The notes under the pieces were generated by a model that did not search any database, was not told the DNA's origin, and was given only the letters and a program-made list of their open reading frames with translations. Source: DATJIG01 sp050260515 (GTDB taxonomy: Bacteria; Pseudomonadota; Alphaproteobacteria; SMXQ01). Taken from it: DNA of 64,000 bases. Of this stretch, positions 1 to 8,887 are shown one piece after another. Both the position numbers and the translations under genes were made by a program. The stretch spans positions 1-64,000 of the forward strand of contig JBLNCI010000044.1 of the NCBI GenBank assembly GCA_050260515.1. The letters run 5' to 3'. Positions within the stretch are counted from its first letter, which is position 1, and each line of letters begins with the position of its first letter.

Positions 1-362
1 GGTTCGCGCTCTGGAGCTACCTCGGCGCGGACACACGTCGTCGTCAGCGGATCAGCGGAATCCGCCTTTTACCTTCCCCATAAGGGTCAGTAGGGTGCCA
101 CGCTGCGTTGAAAGCGTAGCCGACACTACCGATGCTGCCTCAGTCGCCGGATCGCGACGCTGTTGTTATCGGTACCTGAAAAGAAGTGCGTCGCGACCCG
201 AAGGGGAAGCGCCGTTGCCTCTCAACTTCATCCGCCGCTCCGGTGTCCCAGTTGTCGGGGGCCTCTCGCGGCTTCCTCGCTCGAACGGGAGCGCTAATGC
301 GCAATAGCTCCCCTCGCTTGTCGCGATGCGAGGACTGTGCGCGCAGGCGAAACGCGGCACAA

Positions 363-410
363 GGGGGCTGTGGAAAGTCTGGGCCGGTTCGCGCGGGGGC
401 TGTGGAAAGT
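363..410. repeat. 16-bp direct repeat pair
   Basis: GGGGGCTGTGGAAAGT occurs at 363-378 and again, identical, at 395-410. A related CTGTGGAAAG lies at 719-728. The function is unknown. Confidence 0.7.
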
Positions 411-548
411 GACGGACCTTTGTCCGTCATGGTCAGCCCTTAGGACCGCGCTCACGCGGTCCGTTCAAAAAGAGGGGGGCCGACCATCCACGAGTTTCTT
501 TCTGCTGTTGCCGACAAAAACTCGTGGATCCTCGCCCTTCGGCGAGGA
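411..548. repeat. Cluster of four palindromes
   Basis: Four hairpin-forming palindromes follow each other. GACGGA/TCCGTC pairs 411-416 with 423-428. GGACCGCG/CGCGGTCC pairs 443-450 with 455-462. ATCCACGAGTTT/AAACTCGTGGAT pairs 486-497 with 518-529. TCCTCGCC/GGCGAGGA pairs 529-536 with 541-548. The third resembles the inner palindrome of the element at 28996-29082. The second recurs in the leader of the TerC gene near 58076. Confidence 0.65.
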
Positions 549-579
549 TGACGCAGTGTTTAGGGTGGGCACCGTCTAT

Positions 580-665
580 GCCCTCTCCCCGTCGGGGGGA
601 GGGTTGGGTGTTGGGTTCGCAACGCGCGGTTTTCACCCTCACCCCTCCCTCTCCCTCAACGGAGA
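580..665. repeat. Copy of a 'cccctcaccc' family intergenic repeat
   Basis: The segment contains CCCTCTCCCC, a self-complementary GGGGGGAGGG and then CACCCTCACCCCTCCCTCTC. It resembles the repeats at 19122-19232, 27145-27282 and 28896-28925. It looks degenerate compared with those copies. Confidence 0.45.
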
Positions 666-786
666 CGGAGAAATGAACAGCGCCGCACCGTCCGTGTCGC
701 CTGAAGGCGCCCGCGGAACTGTGGAAAGCGGCGTCGGTTGCTGTTACAGCAACGGGCGCCGACACCCATCACCGACGGAGTACCCC

Positions 787-1041
787 ATGATCACCCGAAC
801 GGCCGCCGCGGCACTGCTCGCGGGCGCAATCGCGACGTCCGGGTGCGGCGGGGCGCGCCCGCAACCCGAGGCGGAGGTCGGCCCGATCCACGCGGTGATG
901 CCGATCGAGCCGCTGCAACCGGTCAAACCGATGCAGCCGATCCAGCCGATGTCGCCGCAGAAGGCGCCGCCGCCGGTGTTCGCGCCGGACGACGACGCGC
1001 CGACGTGCACGACCGAGAGGCAGTCGAAGCAGGAGTGCTGA
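787..1041 (+). CDS. Small proline-rich putative lipoprotein
   Basis: This 84-residue protein has an N-terminal hydrophobic stretch (residues 5-18) ending in SGCGG, a possible lipobox with Cys20. The mature part contains an imperfect tandem repeat around PIEPLQP, VKPMQP, IQPMSP, then a PPP run and an acidic patch. It ends with a pair of cysteines in DAPTCTTERQSKQEC. I do not recognise a family. The ATG at 787 was chosen because the signal-like segment starts there; the open frame extends far upstream but through repeat DNA. Lipid anchoring is inferred, and the cleavage motif is not ideal. Confidence 0.5.
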   Translation: MITRTAAAALLAGAIATSGCGGARPQPEAEVGPIHAVMPIEPLQPVKPMQPIQPMSPQKAPPPVFAPDDDAPTCTTERQSKQEC

Positions 1042-1059
1042 GCCTTCCCATCGCCCGGG

Positions 1060-1620
1060 TCATGCCCGTGGCGCGTGGGCCTTGAGCCGAACCGACGCGC
1101 GCGACAGCCGCCGGTAGAGGTTGCGGCGGTTCGCCACCGGCCACCAGTCGTAGAGGAAGATCTCGATCGGCTTCCAGTTCGCGACCCAGCCGAGGATGAT
1201 CAGGCCCTCGCCGATGAAACGGGTGACCTCGCCCGTGCCGTAGACGTTGGCGATCGCGCGCTGCGCCACGAGGCACGCCGCGAGCACCGCGAGACCGATC
1301 GCCAGCGACCGGCGTCCGACGCGGAACAGCTCGCGCAGCTCGAGGCCGACGATCTCGGCCCGATAGTCGAAGTAGCGGCGCAAGGCGCCGGCGAGATCGT
1401 CGTGCGCGGTCCGCGCCTCCTCCGCCGGTACGTGGATCACGATCTCGATCGCGTCCTGCTTCGGCAGCTCGCGCGCCCAGCCGACGATGAACTCCTCGGC
1501 CTCGCGATCGAGGTCCTTCTCGCGGAACGGGAACGGATCGAGGGAGTTGAAGAGCTGCTCGATCTTCTCGACGCGAATCTCGATCGCGCCCTTGCCCGCT
1601 TCCCGCGCCATCGCGTTCAC
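1060..1620 (-). CDS. Conserved hypothetical membrane protein
   Basis: A 186-residue protein of unknown function. The N-terminal half is soluble and charged (residues 1-95). It contains FNSLDPFPFREKDLD and a segment like IEIVIHVPAEEA, which suggests a small alpha/beta fold. One clear membrane segment follows (SLAIGLAVLAACLVAQRAIA). A second hydrophobic stretch, GEGLIILGWVANW, precedes the charged tail IEIFLYDWWPVANRRNLYRRL. It lies on the opposite strand to the lipoprotein gene, whose 3' end is 18 bp away. The cupin gene is upstream on the same strand, 19 bp off, so the two may be co-transcribed. Confidence 0.7.
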   Translation of the reverse strand: MNAMAREAGKGAIEIRVEKIEQLFNSLDPFPFREKDLDREAEEFIVGWARELPKQDAIEIVIHVPAEEARTAHDDLAGALRRYFDYRAEIVGLELRELFRVGRRSLAIGLAVLAACLVAQRAIANVYGTGEVTRFIGEGLIILGWVANWKPIEIFLYDWWPVANRRNLYRRLSRASVRLKAHAPRA

Positions 1621-1639
1621 CCAATTGTGGCGGCGCGTT

Positions 1640-2035
1640 TCATCCGCGGTGCTGCACCCGCTCGACGCCTTCGGCGCGCAGGTCCTTCCGCGTCTCGTAG
1701 TTGATGTGCTTGATGTCGTCCTGCGAGCCCGAGCGCGTGCCCATCATGATCATCGGGCCCGGGCCGGTGTTCTCGAGCTGGTAGAAGGACCCGCCGCGGA
1801 TCAGCGCCGCCTTGCCCGGCGTCAGCACCGCCGCGCCGCCGTCGGGGAAGCGCATCGTGCACTCGCCCTCGATGACGTAGAACGTCTGGTCGGCGTTGTG
1901 GCAGTGCATGTCGTCCCTGTCGCCCGGCGTCGGGTAGTAGTGCACCCAGGCGTGCAGCTTGCGCGTGTTCATGACGACCGTGCGCTTCTTCTCGCGACGC
2001 GCGACTTCCAGCGTGTCGATGATCTCGATGGTCAT
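1640..2035 (-). CDS. Cupin-domain protein
   Basis: A 131-residue single-domain cupin. Cupin motif 1 is visible as DDMHCHNADQTFYVIEGECTM, with metal-ligand-type histidines and a glutamate. Motif 2 follows the GGAAVLTPGKAALI turn. Such small beta-barrel proteins bind a metal and act as dioxygenases, isomerases or ligand sensors, and the sequence alone does not say which. The start at 2035 is preceded by GGGAGCG at a normal distance. The frame is open much further upstream, but that part is low-complexity and overlaps the promoter side of the CHAT gene. The cupin is transcribed away from that gene. Confidence 0.8.
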   Translation of the reverse strand: MTIEIIDTLEVARREKKRTVVMNTRKLHAWVHYYPTPGDRDDMHCHNADQTFYVIEGECTMRFPDGGAAVLTPGKAALIRGGSFYQLENTGPGPMIMMGTRSGSQDDIKHINYETRKDLRAEGVERVQHRG

Positions 2036-2229
2036 GATTCGCTCCCTGTCCCTGTTCGCCGATGGGGTGGGCGTTGTTGCCGCAACGTTCTCCGTTCCGC
2101 GATTGAAACCGCTTCGCCAGCGCTTGTCACCGTGTATCGGCGGGCTTGAAAACCGCCCCGGGACACCGAAAGATACCGCCAACCAAGATCCGGCCCACGA
2201 CCGGACGGAACCGGCGACGGGGTGGAGAC

Positions 2230-5200
2230 GTGCGTATCGGACATCGATCGAGACTCGTCGCGCGTTCGCTGTGCGGCGTGTTGGCTCTCGCGGCATGGAC
2301 GGCCACCGGCGCGGCGCAGACGCCGCAGTCCGTGAGCGACATCGCCGCGGTGCTCGAGCACGAGAAGCCGGATCCCACCCGCGTCGAGAAGCTCGAGGAG
2401 CGCTTGCGCCGCCCACCTCCCGCCGGATCGGGCGCGCGCGAGCTTTCCGCCTATTACCTCGACCGCGGCGACGCTTATCACGGTCTCGGCCGCAGCACCG
2501 ATGCGATCGCGGCCCACGAGCGGGCGATCGAAGCCGGCGGGCTCAGCGGCTTCGACCTCTTCTACGCGCGCGGAGTGCTGGCCACGAACTATCGCACGGT
2601 CGGCAATCTCGCCCGCTCGCTCGCACTGAACGAGACCCGCGTCCAGGAGGCATCGAACCCGCAGGGCGCCCGGCGCCTGCCCAACACCTATCGCACCCTC
2701 ATGGTCGACCAGCTGGCGCTCGGCGACCTCGAGGCCGCCGAGGCCACCCAGAAGAGACTCGACCGCAGCGTGCGCGACGTCACCGGCGGCAACACGCCGC
2801 CGGTGATCAAGACCAACTACCGCGCGATCGAAGCCGATACGCAGGGCCGCCTGTTCGAGGCCCGCGGCCTGTACCGCAGGGCCGAGCAGGCCTACGTGAA
2901 GGCGTCGCAGCTGTATCAGGAGGTGCTCGACAACCTGCGCGGCTGGCCGGGCAACCGGCCGAGCCCGGACCCCTTTGTCCAGGCTCGCGACCTGGCGCTC
3001 GCCAATGCGGGCGTGAACCAGGCGCGCCAGGGACGCTTCACCGAAGCGGAGATCAGTGTCCGGCGCGCGCTGATGAACGAGATCCAGTCCTTCGGCCGCT
3101 ACGGCGCGGCGACGACGCCCATCGTCGGCCAACTCGCCAACGTCGTGATGCAGCAGGGCCGCTACCGCGATGCCGAGCGGTTGGCGCGGATCATGGTCGA
3201 GACCTACGCCGATCTCGGCTACCCCGCCGAGGTCCCGCCCGTGGTCAGGGCGAAGGCCCTGGTGATGAAGACGCTGGCGCTCCAGGAGCACTGGGACGCG
3301 GCGGCGGCCGAACTCGCCGACGTCGAGCGATCGATGACAGGTTGGGACGCGTCCCTCGCCGCTCCGGTGCTTCAAAGCATCGAGCGCATCACCGTGCTGC
3401 TGCGCAGCGGGCGAATCGACGACGGCATCGCCGCCGCCCGCGCCACGCTCGACCGCAAGGCGGCGATCCTCGGCAACGACCACGTCGAAACCGCGCTGGC
3501 GCGCGGAACCCTCGCCGTCGGCTATGCGGCGGGCCAGCGCGGGGCCGAGGCGATGCCGCTGTTCGCGCAGGCCGTGCCGGTGCTCACGTCCAACGCGGGC
3601 AAGTCCGACGACGCCTCGGGCGGCATCGCCGCGAGCGACCAGCAGATCCGCCTGATCGTCGAGACCTACATCGCCTTGCTCGCGACCGCGCGCGATGCGC
3701 CGCCCGGCATCGATCCGGCGCTCGAAAGCCTGCGCCTCGTCGACTTCATCCGCGGCCAGTCGGTGCAGCGGGCGCTCGCGGCCTCGAACGCCCGCGCCGC
3801 GGCGAGGGATCCCGAGCTCGCCGAGATCGTCCGGCGCGAGCAGGACACCAAGCGCCAGCTCTCGGGCATGTACCAGGCGATCAACGACGCACTGTCGCTT
3901 CCGCCGCAGGAGCGCAACGGCAAGGCCATCCAGGACCTTCAGGCCAAGGCCCGCGCGCTCGCTGCCGCGCGCGACAACGACTGGCGCGCGATCGAGCGCA
4001 AGTTTCCGCAGTACGCGAATCTGATCGATCCCAAGCCGCCCGGGGTCGACGAGATCCGCGCGGCGCTGAAGCCCGACGAGGCGTTCGTGTCGTTCTATCT
4101 CGGTACGCGCAGCAGCTTCGTGTGGGCGGTCCCGAAGACGGGACCGGTCGCGTTCGCCGCCGCGCCGGTCGGCGCCAACGAGGTCGAGACGAAGGTCGCC
4201 GCGCTTCGCGAGGCGCTCGAGCCCAAGGCCTCCACGATCGAGGAGATCCCGCCGTTCGACGTCGCCGCGGCGCACGAGATCTACCGGATGTTCCTGCAGC
4301 CGACCGAGGCCGCGTGGAAACCGGCACGGCACCTGATCTTCGTCACCAACGGCGCGCTGGGGCTGCTGCCGCTCGGACTGCTGCCGACCGCGCCCGTCAC
4401 GGTGGACACGGCGGCGCAGCCGAAGTTCGCGGGCTACCGCGCGGTGCCGTGGCTCGCGCGCACGCATGCGGTGACGCTGGTCCCATCGGCCGCCGCCTTC
4501 ACGTCGCTGCGCGGCCTGCCCCGGCCGCGGCACGAGCGCGCGCCGATGATCGGCTTCGGCGATCCGCTGTTCAGCCGCGAGCAGGCGCGGGACGCGACGC
4601 AGGTCGCCGACGCCTCGGGCGCGGCGACCGCCACGCGCGGCGTGCCCTTGAAGCGCCGCAACGCGCCCCAGACTCAAGGCGTCGACAAGGCGGAGCTCGC
4701 GCTCCTGCCGCGGCTACCCGACACCGCCGACGAGCTCCGCTCGATCGCGCTCGCGCTGCAGGCCGACCCGAGCAAGGTCGTGCACCTCGGCAAGAGCGCC
4801 AACACGCGGATGGTGAAGAGCAGCGATCTCGCCGGCTACAAGGTCATCGCCTTCGCGACCCACGGCCTCGTGCCGGGTGAGCTCGAGGGGCTGCACCAGC
4901 CGGCGCTCGCGCTGAGCGCGCCCGACGTCGCCGACGTCGATGGCGACGGGTTGCTGACGATGGACGAGATCCTCGGCCTCCGGCTCGACGCCGACTGGGT
5001 CGTGCTGTCGGCGTGCAACACCGGCGCCGGCGCCGGCGCCGGAGCCGAGGCCGCGTCGGGACTGGGACGGGCATTCTTCTACGCGGGCACGCGGGCGATT
5101 CTCGTCACCAACTGGTCGGTGCATTCGGACTCGGCGCGCGAGCTCGTCACGGACCTGTTCCGCCGCCAGGCGGCGTACCCGGCACTGTCGCGCGGCGAGG

Positions 5201-5331
5201 CGTTGCGCCAAGCGATGATGGCGCTGCTCGACGGCCCCGGCCTGCGGTCCGGCGGCCAGACGCTGTTTGCCTACGGCCACCCGCTGTTCTGGGCGCCCTA
5301 CTCGCTGATCGGGGACGGCGGCGGCACCTGA
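2230..5331 (+). CDS. Secreted TPR-CHAT domain protein (caspase-like)
   Basis: About 1033 residues. A basic N-terminus and hydrophobic core ending in ATGAAQT form a signal peptide. Several TPR-like helical repeats follow (roughly residues 40-480, for example YYLDRGDAYHGLGRSTDAI). The C-terminal third is a CHAT domain, the caspase-like cysteine peptidase fold. Its His-Cys dyad is visible as FATHG (His878) and LSACNTG (Cys929), and the C-terminus LFAYGHPLFWAPYSLIGDG is typical. A 7-residue Gly/Ala run follows the Cys. I chose the GTG at 2230 because GGGGTGGAG precedes it and the signal peptide begins there; an ATG at 2146 would add 28 residues. CHAT-TPR proteins act as proteases in cell-death or regulatory modules, but many have unknown targets. 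No obvious partner effector lies beside it. Confidence 0.85.
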   Translation: MRIGHRSRLVARSLCGVLALAAWTATGAAQTPQSVSDIAAVLEHEKPDPTRVEKLEERLRRPPPAGSGARELSAYYLDRGDAYHGLGRSTDAIAAHERAIEAGGLSGFDLFYARGVLATNYRTVGNLARSLALNETRVQEASNPQGARRLPNTYRTLMVDQLALGDLEAAEATQKRLDRSVRDVTGGNTPPVIKTNYRAIEADTQGRLFEARGLYRRAEQAYVKASQLYQEVLDNLRGWPGNRPSPDPFVQARDLALANAGVNQARQGRFTEAEISVRRALMNEIQSFGRYGAATTPIVGQLANVVMQQGRYRDAERLARIMVETYADLGYPAEVPPVVRAKALVMKTLALQEHWDAAAAELADVERSMTGWDASLAAPVLQSIERITVLLRSGRIDDGIAAARATLDRKAAILGNDHVETALARGTLAVGYAAGQRGAEAMPLFAQAVPVLTSNAGKSDDASGGIAASDQQIRLIVETYIALLATARDAPPGIDPALESLRLVDFIRGQSVQRALAASNARAAARDPELAEIVRREQDTKRQLSGMYQAINDALSLPPQERNGKAIQDLQAKARALAAARDNDWRAIERKFPQYANLIDPKPPGVDEIRAALKPDEAFVSFYLGTRSSFVWAVPKTGPVAFAAAPVGANEVETKVAALREALEPKASTIEEIPPFDVAAAHEIYRMFLQPTEAAWKPARHLIFVTNGALGLLPLGLLPTAPVTVDTAAQPKFAGYRAVPWLARTHAVTLVPSAAAFTSLRGLPRPRHERAPMIGFGDPLFSREQARDATQVADASGAATATRGVPLKRRNAPQTQGVDKAELALLPRLPDTADELRSIALALQADPSKVVHLGKSANTRMVKSSDLAGYKVIAFATHGLVPGELEGLHQPALALSAPDVADVDGDGLLTMDEILGLRLDADWVVLSACNTGAGAGAGAEAASGLGRAFFYAGTRAILVTNWSVHSDSARELVTDLFRRQAAYPALSRGEALRQAMMALLDGPGLRSGGQTLFAYGHPLFWAPYSLIGDGGGT

Positions 5332-5353
5332 GGTGCGACGCCGCGCGACGGCG

Positions 5354-6007
5354 CTACCCCTCCAGCCACTCCTGCCAGCCGTCCCAGCGCTCGATGAGGC
5401 TCGCGAGCAGCGCGTAGCCGGACGCCTTCGGGTGGATGCCGTCGCCCGCTTTCAGCGCGCGCAGCCAGCGCCAGCGGGTGAAACCGCGCGCGGCGAGCGG
5501 CGTGTAGAGATCGAGGAACGGCACGTCGAGTTCCCTCGCGACGTGGGCGTAGGCCTCGACCAGCTTCTTGGCGCGGACGTTGATGTAGTCCTCCTCGAGG
5601 TCGGGGAACGCGTCCTTGGTCTTGTGGCCCGGCACCGGCGGCACCGGGCTCAGCCACAGCACCGGCCACTTGGCCTTCGCCTCCGTCACCATGGCGCGCG
5701 CGACCTTCACCGACTCCGGCGGCGGCACGCGGAACAGCTCGCCGCCCGACGACTGCATGTCGTTGATGCCGAACATGAACACGACGGCGCCGGGCGCGGT
5801 CGACGGAAGACGCGCCTCGACCTCCGCCTTCCAGCGGCGCTCGATGTCCTTCGACGTGTCGCGGCGGATGCCGAGGTTGTAGCCGGTGAGGTCGTGGCCC
5901 TTGCGGCGCCCCGACGCGATCAGCCGACCGGGCCAGCCCAAGGCCGTGTCGTCGAGAGTCCCCTGGGTGATCGAGTCGCCGACGAAGCAGATACGCAGTT
6001 CGGTCAT
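5354..6007 (-). CDS. SGNH/GDSL-type esterase or lipase
   Basis: A 217-residue single-domain hydrolase. The SGNH blocks are in order: GDSIT near residue 10 (block I, nucleophile Ser), YNLGIRRDTS (block II), GIND (block III) and GDGIHP (block V with the Asp/His pair). There is no signal peptide, so it is probably cytoplasmic. Substrates in this family are acyl or carbohydrate esters and cannot be predicted here. The gene converges on the CHAT gene with 22 bp between stop codons, and is about 60 bp downstream of cca on the same strand. Confidence 0.85.
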   Translation of the reverse strand: MTELRICFVGDSITQGTLDDTALGWPGRLIASGRRKGHDLTGYNLGIRRDTSKDIERRWKAEVEARLPSTAPGAVVFMFGINDMQSSGGELFRVPPPESVKVARAMVTEAKAKWPVLWLSPVPPVPGHKTKDAFPDLEEDYINVRAKKLVEAYAHVARELDVPFLDLYTPLAARGFTRWRWLRALKAGDGIHPKASGYALLASLIERWDGWQEWLEG

Positions 6008-6065
6008 CGCGCCGTTGTTCCTTGTTATGGCCTGGCTTTTGATGGTGTGGGCTTGTCGTTGCGGA

Positions 6066-7367
6066 TCAGCGCGCCCGCGCCTGGGCGAGCGCCTGGAGCT
6101 GGGCGAGGCACGCCTCGCGGTCGGGGCGGAAGTCCTCGTCGGCCCACCACTCCTCGACCGCCCTGAGCGTCTCGCCGAGGTCGGGGCCCTGCGGGATGCC
6201 GAGCCGGAGCGCGTCCTCGCCGGTGACCGGGAACACCGCCGGCCGCCACCGCTCGGCGACGTCGATCAGCGCGCGCCACGCGGCGTCATCGACGTGCGAC
6301 GCGACCGCGGCGTCGCCGGCCCGGGCCTCGACCTTGCGGGCATCCGCCCAGTTGAGCAGCACGTGATCGCGGAAGCGCTCCTTGCCCATGCGCTGCAGCA
6401 TGCGGCGCACGGTGCGCTCGCTCATGCCGGGCGCGATCGGCGCCGAGGTCGCGAGCTGCGCGAGACGCGCGCGCTCGCGGTTCGACAGCCTGAGGCGATG
6501 GGCGACGTCGATGGTCGGCGGACCGCCGCCTTCGAGCGCGGCGGCGAGCCGCAGCAGCGCGTCCGGGGCGACGGCGAGCATGTCGGCCTCGATCGCGGCG
6601 AGCGCGCGCAGGCGCGCGAAGCTGCCGGCCTCCGGCAGGACGTGCGCGAGCACGCCCTCGCGCTCCATCAGCGTCAGCGTCGCCGCCGGGTCGCGCGCCT
6701 CGAGCAGCTTGAACAGCTCGGCGTGCACCCGCTCGCCCGACAGCGAATGCAGCTTCGGCGCCATGGCGCGGCAGGCGGCGAGCGCGGCGGCGTCGGGCCC
6801 GGCGCGGTCGAAGTGGGCATGGAAGCGGAAGTAGCGCAGGAGGCGCAGCACGTCTTCCTCGATGCGCTCGCGCGGATCGCCGACGAAACGGACGCGCCCG
6901 GCCTTGATGTCGGCAAGGCCGCCGAAGGCGTCGTAGACCCGGCCGTCGGACGCGAGGAACATCGCGTTCATGGTGAAGTCGCGCCGCGCCGCGTCCTCCT
7001 TCCAGTCGTCGGTGAAGGCGACGCGCGCGCGGCGACCGAAGGTCTCGACGTCGCGTCGCAGCGTGGTGATCTCGAACGGCTTGCCGTCCACCACCGCGGT
7101 CACCGTGCCGTGCTCGATGCCGGTCGGCACGGCACGGATGCCGGCACGCGCGAGCAGCTCGGCGACCTGCTGCGGCGGCTCGGGCGTCGCGATATCGATG
7201 TCGCGCACCGGCGCTCCGTGGCCGAGAAGCTCGGCCGTGAGCGTGTCGCGCACGCAGCCGCCGACGAAGCGCGCCTCGGCGCCGTCGGCCTGCAGCGCCG
7301 CGATCACCGCGCGGGTGTCGCGGGCGGTCATCCACTCCCGGGGCGCGATGGTGAGATGCGATTCCAC
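6066..7367 (-). CDS. cca: CCA tRNA nucleotidyltransferase / poly(A) polymerase family
   Basis: A 433-residue class II nucleotidyltransferase. The head has the G-G motif RFVGGCVRD and the catalytic carboxylates in RDIDIATPE. It is followed by RRDFTMNAMF and the FGGLADIKAGRVRFVGDP and RIEEDVLRLLRYFRF blocks that contact nucleotide and tRNA. The C-terminal part is helical. The family adds or repairs the CCA tail of tRNAs in the cytoplasm; in bacteria a poly(A) polymerase is the alternative, but the length and alphaproteobacterial context favour cca. The Nudix and DUF1285 genes are upstream on the same strand, an arrangement common in this class. Confidence 0.88.
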   Translation of the reverse strand: MESHLTIAPREWMTARDTRAVIAALQADGAEARFVGGCVRDTLTAELLGHGAPVRDIDIATPEPPQQVAELLARAGIRAVPTGIEHGTVTAVVDGKPFEITTLRRDVETFGRRARVAFTDDWKEDAARRDFTMNAMFLASDGRVYDAFGGLADIKAGRVRFVGDPRERIEEDVLRLLRYFRFHAHFDRAGPDAAALAACRAMAPKLHSLSGERVHAELFKLLEARDPAATLTLMEREGVLAHVLPEAGSFARLRALAAIEADMLAVAPDALLRLAAALEGGGPPTIDVAHRLRLSNRERARLAQLATSAPIAPGMSERTVRRMLQRMGKERFRDHVLLNWADARKVEARAGDAAVASHVDDAAWRALIDVAERWRPAVFPVTGEDALRLGIPQGPDLGETLRAVEEWWADEDFRPDREACLAQLQALAQARAR

Positions 7368-7508
7368 GACGGTCCGTGCGACGGTTGGGGACGATGCGGT
7401 GCGGGACGGTACGCCGACGACGGACGCAATCCTAGCACCCCCGGGCGAAGGCTCCAGTGACCAGAGGGGCCGGAACGGATCCGGCGGAGAGCCTCAGCCA
7501 CCCGCTTT

Positions 7509-7567
7509 CTTCGTCATGGTCGGGCTTGGCCCGGTGGGTGCCTCGCCTGAAGCGGGGCATGACGAAA
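7509..7567. repeat. Palindromic intergenic element (cgtcatg family)
   Basis: The ends are inverted copies, TTCGTCATG on the left and CATGACGAA on the right, with GC-rich inner arms. It fills the gap between the Nudix stop codon and the cca start. It is related to the elements at 28996-29082 and 31445-31473. Confidence 0.6.
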
Positions 7568-7581
7568 AAAGCAGGTCGGCG

Positions 7582-8253
7582 CTACTCCCCGCCGACGTGC
7601 TCGGCCACGGCGACCAGGATGCGCGCGGTGAAGCCCCAGATGCGGCGGCTCTCGTAGGGGATCGAGTAGATGTGGCGGACCGCGTCGCCGCGCCGCACCT
7701 CCTCGGCGATGCGGTTGGCGGGGTCGAGGATGTGGGTGAACGGCACCTCGAAGGCGTCGGCGACCTCGAACGGATCGAGCCGCAGCGCGAACGGCGGCCG
7801 GACGACTCCGACCACGGGAGTGACGCGGTAGCCCGAGATCGTGCCGTAGTCCTCGAGCGCGCCGGCGATCTCGACGCTCGACGGCGGCAGCCCGACCTCC
7901 TCCTCGGTCTCGCGCAGCGCCGCGGCGGCCGCGTCGGCATCGTGGTGCTCCATACGGCCGCCCGGGAAGCTGATCTGGCCGCCGTGGTCGGCGAGATGCG
8001 CGGTCCGCTGGGTTAGCAGCACGGTCGGGCCGTCAGGGCGGTCGATCAAGCCCACCAGCACCGCGGCGCGGGTCAGCTCGAGTCCGGGCGCGCCCTCCTC
8101 GACGCCCCTCGCCTTCGCCGCCGCCTTGAGCGCCATCGCGTACTCGGCCGAGCCGAAGATGATCGCCGAATCGGCGAGCCTCAGCGCCGCCGCGCGCAGG
8201 AACTCGGGCTTCAGGCGATCGATGATCTCGTCGAGCGACATGGCCGTGCTCAT
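7582..8253 (-). CDS. Nudix hydrolase, CoA pyrophosphatase type
   Basis: A 223-residue Nudix protein. The Nudix box is visible as GGRMEHHDADAAAAALRETEEEVGL, which fits the GX5EX7REUXEEXGU pattern. The flanking segments LLTQRTAHLADHGGQISFPGG and PVVGVV match the CoA/acyl-CoA pyrophosphatase subgroup (NudL/YeaB-like). The expected reaction is cleavage of CoA derivatives to phosphopantetheine and 3',5'-ADP. The start at 8253 overlaps the TGA of the DUF1285 gene (ATGA), so translation is probably coupled. An in-frame extension upstream lies inside that gene and is not real. Confidence 0.88.
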   Translation of the reverse strand: MSTAMSLDEIIDRLKPEFLRAAALRLADSAIIFGSAEYAMALKAAAKARGVEEGAPGLELTRAAVLVGLIDRPDGPTVLLTQRTAHLADHGGQISFPGGRMEHHDADAAAAALRETEEEVGLPPSSVEIAGALEDYGTISGYRVTPVVGVVRPPFALRLDPFEVADAFEVPFTHILDPANRIAEEVRRGDAVRHIYSIPYESRRIWGFTARILVAVAEHVGGE

Positions 8254-8786
8254 CGCGATTCGCCGCGCGGCGGCTCGAGCGGGAAGAACGCGCCCGCGCT
8301 CCACACGCCGAGCGGCGAATTGCCGCCGACGTCGCGCGGCACTGCGAGCGCCGCGAGCTCGTAGTAGACCGGGCGCGCGATGCGCGCCTCGATGCCGGGC
8401 TCGACGACGATGTAGGGACGCGGCTCGTCGACCGTGCCGCGCACGATCAGCGGATGCTCCGGCGACAGCACGACCTCGCGCTCGACATTCGTCGTGAACA
8501 CAAGTTGCGCAACGCCCTTGTCCTCGGCCCGCATCGCCACCGCCACGAACGGCGCGTCGTCGACGTCCACCGCCTGGCGCTCGTACGGGGTCACCAGCAT
8601 GTAACCGTCGGCCTCGCGCCGCAGCACCGTCGCGAACAATCTGACCATTTCGGGGCGCTGGATCGCGCTCCCCCGGTAGAACCAGGTGCCGTCCGCGGAA
8701 ATGCGGAACGGCGCGGCCCCTGCGGCGGTCGAATCGTGCGCCGCCGAGGGCGTCAAGGGGTCGGAATTGAGGCTCGCGCTGGCCAT
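8250..8786 (-). CDS. DUF1285 family protein
   Basis: A 178-residue cytoplasmic protein of the DUF1285 family. FRISADGTWFYRGSAIQRPEMVRLFATVLRRE near the N-terminus and YMLVTPYERQAVDVDDAPFVA in the middle are the family hallmarks. Function is unknown, although structures show a PH-like barrel. In alphaproteobacteria it commonly sits divergent to a MoxR gene, as here. Its TGA overlaps the ATG of the Nudix gene by 4 nt. Confidence 0.88.
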   Translation of the reverse strand: MASASLNSDPLTPSAAHDSTAAGAAPFRISADGTWFYRGSAIQRPEMVRLFATVLRREADGYMLVTPYERQAVDVDDAPFVAVAMRAEDKGVAQLVFTTNVEREVVLSPEHPLIVRGTVDEPRPYIVVEPGIEARIARPVYYELAALAVPRDVGGNSPLGVWSAGAFFPLEPPRGESR

Positions 8787-8798
8787 GGTGAACCATCA

Positions 8799-8804
8799 TA
8801 TAAT
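8799..8804 (+). promoter_or_regulatory. Candidate -10 box of the moxR operon
   Basis: TATAAT sits in an unusually AT-rich stretch (about 8793-8806) between the divergent DUF1285 and moxR genes. It is about 84 bp before the chosen GTG start. The assignment is by motif only; I did not find a convincing -35 partner. Confidence 0.4.
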
Positions 8805-8887
8805 ATGTGCGTTACGCCCGTGAGCATCGGCCACGCTGCCCACCGCGCACCCGTCAGCAGCACGCCCGTTCCAGCATGGAGGACCCA

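Larger units (their letters stand above)
1..786. other. Repeat-rich stretch without a convincing gene
   Basis: I see no credible gene here. An open frame with no start enters from the left edge and stops at 81-83, reading FALWSYLGADTRRRQRISGI before the end. It could be the C-terminus of a gene lying before the window, but it is too short to identify. The rest is made of direct repeats and palindromes, listed separately, leading up to the small lipoprotein gene at 787. Long open frames crossing this stretch have no ribosome binding site and no protein-like composition. Confidence 0.6.

Noticed and set aside
1959..4880. Long open frame in another phase of the CHAT gene
   Set aside because: It is a shadow produced by GC-rich codons: extremely rich in Arg, Pro and Ala, with no start signal and no domain. 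The CHAT reading contains all conserved motifs.
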